Shown: positions 48,071-56,989 of the stretch, piece by piece | How the letters are laid out: every line of letters starts with the position of its first letter | Numbering within the stretch: position 1 is the first letter of the stretch | Source of the DNA: Selaginella tamariscina | Lineage: Eukaryota > Streptophyta > Lycopodiopsida > Selaginellales > Selaginellaceae | Direction: 5' to 3' | Length of the DNA: 64,000 bases | Assembly: GCA_003024785.1 (NCBI GenBank) | Contig: PUQB01000180.1 | Span: 62,001 to 126,000 of the forward strand | Program-made: the position numbers and the translations under genes | Notes under the pieces: model-generated | Told to the model about the DNA's origin: nothing | Seen by the model: the letters and a program-made list of their open reading frames with translations, nothing else | Databases searched by the model: none

Positions 48071-48930
48071 AGATATAGGGTCTTCTTATTTGTGCCGACT
48101 GAGAGCAACGGCACCATCCTGGTTCAGTCGGCAAACACAAGGTATCGTCGATTTATTTATTTTTTTCCTTGCGGCTCAAGTATACGTGTCACAATGTTTT
48201 TTTTTCAGAGTTAATGGGTCTTTCCATTTGTGCCGACTGAGAGTGACGGCACCATCCTGGTTCAGTCGGCAAAAACAAGGTATTTTCGATTTGTTTTTTT
48301 TTGCTTTCTGGCTCAAGTATTCGTATCACAAGGTTTTTTTTTCAGAGTTAATGGGTCTTCCCATTTGTGCCGACTGAGAGTGACGGCACCATCCTAGTTC
48401 AGTCGGCAGCCACAAGGTATGTTCGATATTTTATTTTTTGCTTTCTGGATCAGTATTCGTATCACATTGTTTTTTTTCAGAGTTAATGTGTCTTCTCATT
48501 TGTGCCGACTGAGAGTGACGGCACCATCCTTCTTCAGTCGGCAGCCACAAGGTATTTTGAATTTGTTTATATTTTGCTTTGCGGCTCAAGTATCCGTATA
48601 ACAATGTTTTTTTTCAGAGTTATAGTGTCTTCCCATTTGTGCCGACTGAGAGTGACGGCACCATCCTTCTTCAGTCGGCAGCCACAAGGTATTTTGAATT
48701 AGTTTTTTTTTTCTTTGCGTCTCAAGTATTTCTTTTAAAACAGTTAATGGGTCTTCCCATTTGTGCCGTCTGAGAGGGACGGCACCATCCTATCTCAGTC
48801 GGCACCATTATCTCTTCAGTGCCGTCTGACAGAGTCGGCACAAACTATCTCAGTCGGCAGGTTTTTTCTTCTACATCTCTCTGCCGACTGAGAGGGTCGG
48901 CAGCATCTAGCTTGAGTCGGCAGCCACAAG
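48071..48930 (+). repeat. Tandem array of exon-like units upstream of the methylase gene
   Basis: Five units of exactly 71 bp (48071-48141, 48209-48279, 48346-48416, 48481-48551, 48618-48688) are each preceded by a pyrimidine tract ending CAG and followed by AAG|GTAT. They are separated by intron-like spacers of 64-67 bp. Two altered members follow (48744-48860 and one ending at 48930 with AAG|GTTAG). The spacers themselves are similar to one another (TTGCGGCTCAAGTAT...). Each unit carries TGCCGACTGA, an internal GTGCCG/CGGCAC stem and TCAGTCGGCA in inverted orientation. The array lies in the 5' untranslated part of the methylase gene; the last acceptor, at 48997, opens the exon with the ATG. 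Confidence 0.85.
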
Positions 48931-49007
48931 GTTAGTCATCTTTGTTTGTTTTTTTATTTTGACTCCTCATCAATTGACTTGTGTGTTTACTTTCCAGAGT
49001 TTACAAA

Positions 49008-52000
49008 ATGGTGAGAGCTTCAAAACGTCTACTAGAGACTGCGCCTGATGAAGAGCCACGGGAAGAGAAGAGGATATCGAAGCAGAAGCGAGGCAAGAGA
49101 GGAGAACCATCTAATGTAGCAAAGGAGGATCCTCCAGTGACTCAGTCTGGAGTAGTAGCAGTTGAGCAAGAACAGCCTCCACCAACAATCACAGATTTCC
49201 CGGAGAGCTCGTCGCAGTTGCCTCCTTCATCCGCTGAGGTTGCAGTCCTGAACGAGCAAGTGCAGATGACAGAGGCAGCTGAAGCTAGCGAGGACGACTT
49301 GGAGGAGGCAGTCAGCAAAAAGAGAGGCCGCGGGAAAGCTGATTCAAAAGGCAAGAAGGCGAAGAGCGATAAGGAGCCGAAGGAGTTATACAGCATACCG
49401 GCGAGCCTGCATTTGGAGAGCTCAGCAAACCTGCTCGACAAAATTACTATCAAGGGACTTGGTGATCCTCCTGATGTGCCCATCTGCAGAATACATTCCA
49501 ACGAGGTGGTTCGACGAGTGAACCCAGGGGACTTGGACAGGCTGGTGTCATCGTTGAAGAAGGCTGGTTATCTACGCAACACGGCCTTGTTCATTCTGTC
49601 CATCGGAGATCGACTCACTGCTGAGGAGCTATCGGAGCTGTCGAAGGACACGATTCAGTACGAGCAGCACCGGTCTTTCGAGCAAGCTCTTACTCAGCCG
49701 GAGTACAAACAGTGGGCTTCAAGGCTCTCAAACAGGAAGTTTAGCTGCTGGGACGGGAACCATAGGCTACAGGCTTTGCAGAAGCTGTACCGAGAGGATG
49801 CAGAGGACAACCAGCGATGGGCTATTCGCGTTCGATCGAGTTTCATCTCCACGGAGAACCTCGACATTCTTCAACTGGTTTCGATGTTCCAATCGATTAA
49901 CATGTGAGTATTTTCTTTTCTTTTTGTTAAGAGTTTAGACTTACAGTTTCGTTGAACAGATCTTCAGCAACATCTGTGGAAACAACGCTACCACATATTC
50001 TCCTCGCTGTAAAGGCGGTCTGCACTAGTACAGAAGGAACTCAGAAAATCCTCGAGTCACTCACGGAGGTTGATCGTCTTGAGGTGCGGAAGTGGAAGGA
50101 GAGTTCATCAGGAAAGACGGCTTGGCATCCTCTTCCGAACCTGATCTGCGCAAAGATACTTTTCAAGGTAACCTCCGATTTAATTTATAGGAAAGAAATT
50201 TTTAACTTGTTCTATGTGCAGAACGAGATCGACGATGATCTCGACAGAGCAGTCACCAGTGCTAAGGGCAATTCACAGGTTGAGGTGAACCTAAAGCAGC
50301 TAGTGTACAAGAAGCATGACAAGCGTATGCACAAGTTCCTCTCCATCATAGACCCAGACTTGGGGGAGGAGTGGTTCCAGAAGGTGACAAACATCTCTCA
50401 TAAGCAGTGTCGCTGGATGGGCATTGAGAAGCTGTATGCGATGTCAAGGGCGAAGATTCCAAACATGCTGCGACTCCGATACCTGAACAAGCTCACCCGT
50501 CTCGAATCCAAGGCAGAACAACAGACACTTGGGCTACCGGGCATGCAGGACAAAGAGTGGATCAAGTGGTTCACCTTGGACTTATATTGGAAGGCTGTGC
50601 GCGAGGAAGCCATTCAGATCCTTAAGGGGTTGCGAGAGGATGGTGAAGAAGTTGGAACGGATGTCGACTTCATGAGCTGGTTTGACGAGATGAGAATTCG
50701 GAGCAAGTGCCTGGTCTTTCAGCCCTTCCATGACTGCATACGGTTCACTTATTCGATGGAGCCGAATGAGTTTCTGGAGCGTGAGGAATCTGCGCGTCGG
50801 ATGATATGGAGGTAAGCTTTCAATCCAGCATTGCTACTGTCTGACTTTGTGTTGCAGGTTCATACTGGCGAAGCAAATGACACCGTCCCATACGATGAAG
50901 CTGTGGACAGATCATACAAGCGAGCCTCACATGTGGTCGAAGAGCAGAGGAGCTCTAACACCGTTCGAACGGGAGCATGTTCCATTCTGGCTCGACTGTC
51001 CGTCGCAACAGCCACCAGCTTGGGAGAGCACACTATTCGACATGCACGCCAATGATCTACCAGCGATTGTTTGGGAGCCAGAAGAAGTAGAGGCTATCAA
51101 GAAGAGCAAGATGAAGAAGACGGTGCGGAAGACAACTACACCTGCAAAGGGATCGGGAGCGGGACCAAGCTCTTCTACAGCACCTCCGCCGGCATTCGAC
51201 TTTACAATCAATGAGGTACAGCCACTTGTAGCTAGTTTGGACATCAAGGACGACCTGATGACCTTCATCCCGACCCTGGCTGCATCCCGTGGATCCTACG
51301 ACCTAGCTGTGTGCGACATGGAGGAGATGAGCAGGTCTTTCTTCGAGCCAGGTGCTTCCCAGACAGAGGTGTACACCAAGCTCCGAGAACAGGTTGACAG
51401 ACTACATACGGTTGAGTCACAAACGTTGTTCCAGGAAGTGGTAGGTGAATACGGCTTCAACCTCATCATCCTCGACTTGCCCAATGAGCTTGTATATGGA
51501 GGTGCTAGCATCAACAAGGACATTGTGCAGCTAGATCCGGTGAAGTTTGAGGAGGCCTTGCAGTTCAGTGGAATGCACTTGGCAGCGAGTGGTTTCATGG
51601 TCGTCTTCGCGAGTTCTCCTTCTGTTTCGGCGGTGATTCAGGCGGCTGCAGTAATCAACTTGGAGGTTGCAGGGACTTACAGCGTCTACCGTGCACGAGG
51701 CTGGGGATACCGTGACAAAATTAAGGTAAGCTAGCTATTCAAGTTCAAGTTTAACTTGGTCTATGTGGCAGGATAACTTGTTAGTTCTCTTGGTGCTGCA
51801 AAGCTCTGAGAAGAAGTCGAAGAGGCCAAACCCTCTGGCGTTGACGAACACGATCCTCGTCGACACTGCCGACCGTTATCAGGAGGCTTGGTAAGGAAGT
51901 GCTTTGCTATGTTTATCCTAATGGAAGATTGTGCAGGATTATGATTCAACCGAAGAGTGTTCGACTCATGCAGCTTTTGATCGAGCGTCTCAGTAGACCT

Positions 52001-52234
52001 GGCGACCTAGTCTGGGATATTGGTTCCGGAACCGGGTCATCATTGTTAGCTGCCGTCGAGCTCGGAAGGAATATTATAGGAACCGAGAAGAGTTTCGAAC
52101 TCTCTAGGTTGGCAACAAACAAGCTTGCAGAGAACATTAGACCAGAAGAGTTACCTACTCAAACACCTCCACGTCCAAGCGTAACTGGTGGTTCGAGAAC
52201 TGCAGCTTTACTTAAGATGAAGAAGAAACTTTAG
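49008..52234 (+). CDS. ParB-domain protein with C-terminal N4/N6 DNA-methyltransferase-like domain
   Basis: Six exons (49008-49903, 49960-50167, 50222-50811, 50858-51725, 51772-51890, 51937-52234) join in phase through 46-56-bp GT-AG introns to give 992 codons and a stop. Residues 1-130 are charged, low complexity, with a basic nuclear-signal-like stretch near 104-122. Residues about 158-300 resemble the ParB N-terminal domain, with CWDGNHRLQALQKL at 247-260 as the conserved GxxR-type box. The middle (300-720) is unassigned and helical-looking, with Lys/Pro-rich linkers. Residues about 720-965 have the order of beta-class aminomethyltransferases: a motif-IV-like strand LIILDLPNE near 771, then PGDLVWDIGSGTGSSLLAA near 921 (AdoMet motif I) and GRNIIGTEKS. 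Motif IV reads DLPN, not DPPY/SPPY, so catalysis is uncertain. The start is the first ATG after the last 5' intron. Confidence 0.82.
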
Positions 52235-52314
52235 CTAATGTATATTGAGTAATAAATTAAGCTAATATAAAAAAAAATAAAAAAGAAATACAACATTTTA
52301 ATAGAATTCTTTTT

Positions 52315-52341
52315 TGCCGACTGAGGCCAATACTGCCGACC
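52315..52341 (+). promoter_or_regulatory. Right subterminal TGCCGACTGA motifs
   Basis: TGCCGACTGA at 52315-52324 and TGCCGACC at 52334-52341 mirror the left subterminal pair and the motif of the central array, about 90-110 bp inside the right end. Confidence 0.5.
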
Positions 52342-52407
52342 AGAAAGAATATTCCAAAATATTCTAGAATATTCTTGAATATTCGAGCCCAGGCCTCCTG
52401 GGCCCCA

Positions 52408-52427
52408 AGCCTCCAAAATGGCGACAC
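52408..52427 (-). repeat. Right terminal inverted repeat of the MULE-type element
   Basis: Reverse complement GTGTCGCCATTTTGGAGGCT pairs with the left terminus. Two more bases (TC) lie between it and the AGTCTGCTTGG target duplication at 52430-52440. Confidence 0.65.
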
Positions 52428-52440
52428 TCAGTCTGCTTGG

Positions 52441-52667
52441 CACTAGTCCCGGTGTGAAGGAGCAACTCTAGTCGTCTAAGTAGGATTGTATGGCAGAGTC
52501 TATGGATCCTCCTTGAGGATGATTTTCCCACTGAGAAGAGTAAGACTGGCTTGAGGCTGGATTGCCCATGTGGAGTAGAGGATTTAGAACGAAGCTACCG
52601 AGCTCCTTAGTGCACTCCAGAGTAGTCCGTAGGGATAGCCAACGTGGCTGGATGACATTGCAATCAG
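52441..52667. other. Flank between transposon and minisatellite, copy 2
   Basis: Corresponds to copy 1 sequence on both sides of the solo LTR: the CAGAG at about 52495 is single and unoccupied here. No gene is seen. Confidence 0.7.
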
Positions 52668-52787
52668 GATGACATGGAGGATGAGGTGGAGAATGATGTG
52701 GTAGATGATGTGGAGGATAATGTGGCAGATGATGGGGAGGATGACATGGAGAATGACGTGGAGGCTGATGTGGAGGATGACATGGCA
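52668..52787. repeat. 12-bp minisatellite, about ten units, copy 2
   Basis: Partner of 9343-9462, with the same unit number and order and scattered substitutions (for example GATGACATGGAG for GATGACGTGGAG). Confidence 0.85.
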
Positions 52788-52911
52788 CTTTGTATATACA
52801 ATTTTTGCTGAAGTAGTAGAGATAGGTAGGCAGATAGGACATGCAAAATTAGGAAGAGTGTGCTTGTATATGCCCCATGAATAAACACATAAACTTCCAA
52901 CACATGTCCCT

Positions 52912-52984
52912 ACGGATCTGGACAGGCCGGGGATTGAACCCAAGATCTCCTACACCAGTACTCTACCACTGAGCTACCTGCCCC
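52912..52984 (-). mobile_element. tRNA-derived SINE head, copy 2
   Basis: Same A-box (TAGCTCAGTGGTAGAG) and B-box (GGTTCAATCCCC) arrangement as 9588-9660. It is flanked on both sides by inverted relatives of a TTTATTCA(A/T)GGGGCATA segment. Confidence 0.65.
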
Positions 52985-53009
52985 AACTGTGCTGGAAGCT
53001 TAGAAGTTT

Positions 53010-56000
53010 GTTCAAGGGGCATACACATGTACAACAATGTTGGTTGGCATACTCAATGTATATGCACCAAGGAAGCGCGTGCGGCTATGGAGGCAACTAA
53101 TGGCGTGGGCATCGGATGATGTAGATGAGTGGATAGTAGGAGGAGACTTCAACATGGTGGAGGCTGAGGTGGACTCGTCGAATCCGACGGTCGCAGGACG
53201 AACCTTGCATGTGGTAGGAGGGCAAACTGAGATGCAAGTGTGGATTGCTACGGGTAACCTTTGGGATCTTGGATGCATATGGGCTGGTATGTGCCACACA
53301 CTCCTAAGTTCACATGGACTGGCGTGTTGCCAGGTGGCAAGCCAGTTCATGGATTGACTATATCTCTCAAGTTGGTTCTTGTCATGTAGCGGGTGCATGA
53401 CTAGATGGTGGGGGTTCCATGTGTCAGACCATGCTCCGCTATCAGTGCGAGTGAAGGTCTCGGACCATCCGACAACTCAACGTAGACCCCCCGGGATCAC
53501 TCGGCAATTCATGCGAGAAACCCATTTGGAGGAGGAATGGACAAGGTGTGGAGAAGCTGGAACGACAAACTTGGGAGCTTTCTTGGAGTATGTATCGTAG
53601 TATTGTCGGGAGATCCAAATGCATAGACATCGTAGGGTATTTAGCAGGACACAGGCAATTTGAGCCAGTCTTGCTGCAAGTGAACGATTGTTGGGCAGGT
53701 ACCCAAGACATCAATGGCTAACAACTCAACAAGAAGCTCGAAGCGGAGAAGGCAATGGATTGCCACAAGCTTAGAGACCTTCAATGGTATACGAGCGAGC
53801 GCACTCTCAAAGCAGAGTTCTTTCGAGCCATTCGCCCGATGACAAGAGGAAAGCCCATTTTTGGACTTAGGAACGAGACTGAACAAATATGTGAGGACAT
53901 GGACGAAATGTTGGAGGTAGGCACGACATACTTCCAGCAACTCTTCACAGTTGAGCCGTGGACAACCGACCGCTCTCGGGGTGTGAGGCTGTGCTTTTAA
54001 CTGTCCCCTCAGTGGTCAAAGACGAAATGGCACAACAATTGATCTGGCCTTTCATTGAAGCCGTGCTACTTGCAGCAGTACGTGAACTTAATCAACGAGA
54101 CAAGTCGTCGGGCATAGATGGCATCCCCATGGAGTTCTTTGTACATGCTTGGAGATGGTTAGGAGGTGTGGTACTTGCTGAATGGATTGTAGCAAAGGAG
54201 ATACACCCAGTGTAGACATGGAGTGTGGTCTTCACGGACGGGTTGGTGACGTTGATCTCAAAGGATGGTAGTGCAGATACGTCGGAGGTGCGATGCTAGA
54301 GACCAATCTCGATGATGAACTTGATCTATAAGATCTTTGCAAAGACATTAGCCAACCATTTGCAGCCAGTCATGCGAACACGACGGGGAATGAGTGCGAC
54401 CCGCCCGTGCCGGCTGGGGCGAACTCAAGAGCCGACAGCTCTATGAGAATGTGATCATGATGATCATAGTTGGAGAGTGGGTAGGGAACCTCCTAGAGCC
54501 TTATTGCTTGCTGTTGTTGGATGGGGAGAAAGCATATGACCGAGTGGACTGGCGATTCTTAGAGCTTGTGATGAGACAACTTGGTTTTCCAACCAGGTTT
54601 GTGAGGTGGACGGTGAGGCTCTATAGGCAGTCGTCTAGCCGGTTGGTCATCAACGGATGGATGGGCATGCTAATACGTCTCTCTAGATCGGTACGACAAG
54701 GCTGCCCGCTTGCCCTGTACCTTTTTTTGATGCAAGCAGAAGCATTGCATGCATACATGCACTATGACCCACCGTCCAAGCTGAGGGGAATTCCACTACC
54801 TGATTGCCAAGGACCTTTGCATGACCTTGGCCCACCGTCAGAGAGAACGGTTCTTGACAACCTGTTTGCGGATGACACAGGGTTACTGGTGTTGGAACCA
54901 CTGAGAACCTGGATCGCATGAAGCAGCTGCTTGATCACTTTAATTTTGTGGCAGGGGGTAGGACGAATTGGCACAAATTGCACGGTCTATGGCTCAGTGC
55001 ACATGCAAGGCCAAATTGGGGAGCGAACTGGGGATTTATATGGGTCGAGTAGGGGAGTACAACCAGATACCTAGGGTTTCCAATTGGGGGACAAGTATGA
55101 TGCAAACCGACAAACACATTCATTCTGCAGCAACTTCTTGCTCATATGTGTAGCTGGGGCAACCGCTCGCTTTCCCTTCCATCAAGATCGTGGTGGCAAA
55201 TGTGGTACTCTTGGGCAGCCTCTGGTTTTATATAGGAGTATGGAGTCTTAGTGCGACAACTATAAAGAAGATCGAGAAGCTTCTTTGGGTGTACATCTAG
55301 AAAGGATCAAGCCACAAATAGAGGTACCAAGCTCGTGTGCGATGAGATTCCTATGCGCGATTCCGAGCGAAGGGAGGAGTAGGATTGATCTCACCAGGCC
55401 CTGCCGCACGTGCTCTAATGGTCAAGATGATGGTAAGATGCTTCTTCCCAGGTGACATGATGCTCCATGCCTTGTGCTTGCAAGTCAAGCCTCTTTGCTC
55501 ATCCACTGCAACAACGGCTTAGTGGGCCGAAGATCCCCGTTGGATATTCAGTATGCCACCCTTCAAGATTTTGGTACCCTGCGATTCATATAGTGGGACG
55601 TTGCTGCGGTATTGGATGGGGCTTCAGACATCCCTTGTCCTCGTGCAACCATCACAAATCAAGGAGCTGGTGTCCTTGCCACTATTCCTCCATGAGCTGG
55701 TGCATCCAGTAGGCATCGGTATATCTCTTGGAGATGAGCGTATGCCACAAGGAGTTAAGGTCGTATACAGGTGGTGGCATGCAATGGGGCTGCGTACAGT
55801 GTGACAACTCAGGGAGTTGGACATGCAGCCAAATCGAGTGCTAGCATGGGTCCGCAAGTGGGAACGGGATAGGAATGTATCTCAACTAACGGACGTGAGA
55901 CAATAGCAATTGGTATCATGTTGTCAGCACGTGAGCAGGCGTTAAAGGAATTCGGGGGTACTTGGCTAGAACATGAAACCCAAGCAGGGGACTGGTGCCG

Positions 56001-56408
56001 CATTAGAATGATGGTTTGGTATGTAGCTGATGTGGATGCCATGGAGGGAGCAGGATTCCAAGTGGGACCAGATGGCCTCCTTAACCCGCAAGTAGTCTGC
56101 TTCTCTCCCCTCCCAGAGCTAGTCAATATCGGGCTGGTGCGTGTCATCGACATGGCGAAGAAGAGGCCAATAGTAGACTCGGAGGTAAAGCATGGACAGT
56201 GGCGGCACTTAATGGTCTTTTGGAATCAGCTGGTTGAAGAATTGGAAGTAGACCCGAAGATGTGGAGATGGACGAGTGTGGCGGCATGTGACTTCTTCAG
56301 TTATGAGCCACGAGTGGGAAGAAAGGCCTTCACCGGTCAGCTACCTCCATCCAAACTAGAGGAACACATGGGTAAATAGGGCTTCTAGGGCGCTTGCACA
56401 GACGCCGG
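53010..56408 (+). mobile_element. L1-type LINE, 5'-truncated, copy 2
   Basis: Copy of the LINE at 9684-13059. The endonuclease remnant (GILNVYAPRKRVRLWRQL, WIVGGDFNM at 53037-53357) and the reverse transcriptase (54394-54921: LLLDGEKAYDRVDW, SVRQGCPLALYLF, LFADDTGLLVL) are somewhat better preserved than in copy 1. The C-terminal region is at 55553-56379 and lacks the zf-RVT end, because the sequence is cut at 56408 by LTR element B. Several stops and frame changes remain, so it is inactive. Confidence 0.85.
54394..54921 (+). pseudogene. LINE reverse transcriptase core, copy 2
   Basis: A 175-codon open piece covers the fingers and palm of a non-LTR reverse transcriptase, including the AYDRVDW block, RQGCPL and the catalytic FADD box. 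Copy 1 has a stop within the same stretch. Frame changes at both ends keep it from forming a full domain. Confidence 0.85.
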
Positions 56409-56973
56409 TGTCAAGCCACGATCCAGGAACCAGGAAGGGAGTAGGATTACAAGAACAGGAAGGCTTGACTCAGGACAGGACCGAGTGCAGGACATGAACT
56501 AGGAATAAGACAGGAACAGGACGGATCCAGGAGCAGAACAGGATCAGGGTAGGATCCGGGAGCAAGACAGGAAAACACAGGACAGGATCCAGGAACAAGA
56601 TAGGAGCAGGACAGGATCCAAGAGAAAGACAAAAGCAGGAGGCAAGGAGCAAGACACAAAGAAAACAAGAACAAGAATGATTATAGAAAGACTGGTGTTG
56701 ATTGTAACTAATTGTACAACAATTAGGTCGGAGCTTTTATGCTCACAACTCCAAGCTAATCTAGTATAAGTCTAATTAGTCAGAGTCTAATCTAGTCATG
56801 AGCTAAGAATAGTGACCCTTATCCTCTAGGCATATCATGTAGCATATCCTATAGGAATATCCTGTAGGTATATCCTGTAGGAATATCCTGTAGGCATATC
56901 TTGTAGGTATATCCTGTAACCTGTATCCTGTGTCCGAAATCCTGCATCCTGTATCCTGTATCGGGTTGTGACA
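56409..56973 (-). repeat. 3' LTR of element B
   Basis: Runs from TGTCAAGCCACG to GGTTGTGACA on the plus strand. A CCTCCTCCC tract just inside (56977-56986) is the complement of the polypurine tract. Confidence 0.88.
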
Positions 56974-56989
56974 GCACCTCCTCCCTAAG

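Larger units (their letters stand above)
44148..52429. mobile_element. MULE-type DNA transposon carrying a ParB-DNA-methylase gene
   Basis: An 8282-bp insertion in copy 2 of the duplication, exactly absent from copy 1 at 7239-7249. It is flanked by the 11-bp repeat AGTCTGCTTGG (44137-44147, 52430-52440), a length typical of Mutator-like elements. The ends are imperfect inverted repeats: left GTCTCGGCGAAAAGGAGGCT, right (reversed) GTGTCGCCATTTTGGAGGCT. Two divergent genes fill it: a MULE transposase (minus, 47474-44310) and a ParB-domain DNA-methyltransferase-like gene (plus, 49008-52234). A 1.5-kb region with tandem spliced-exon-like repeats separates them. TGCCGACTG-type motifs occur both near the ends and in the central array. 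The methylase gene is open throughout; the transposase has one frame change. Confidence 0.88.
36336..56408. repeat. Segmental duplication, copy 2
   Basis: Colinear with 1-13059. It carries the 8.28-kb MULE-type element (44148-52429) that copy 1 lacks, and lacks copy 1's solo LTR. The right end of similarity at 56408 coincides exactly with the first base of LTR element B, and what follows that element (62648 on) does not continue the LINE. Confidence 0.9.

Noticed and set aside
48090-48773. Short open frames rich in Phe in the exon-like array
   Set aside because: They read through the pyrimidine tracts of the intron-like spacers and repeat only because the array does.
48071-48930. Regularly spaced repeats resembling a CRISPR array
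   Set aside because: Both unit and spacer are repeated, the units are bounded by eukaryotic splice sites, and the context is a plant transposon. Spacers are homologous rather than unique.
44310-52234. A KDZ (Kyakuja-Dileera-Zisupton) transposon or a giant-virus insertion
   Set aside because: The transposase has the MULE CxxH between the second Asp and Glu, a SWIM finger, and an 11-bp target duplication. No capsid, packaging ATPase or other viral genes are present.
1-56408. The duplication as an assembly artefact of two haplotypes
   Set aside because: The two copies lie in one contiguous stretch with different flanks and independent insertions, and diverge by many indels. A haplotype misjoin cannot be fully excluded without read data, but it is not the simplest reading.
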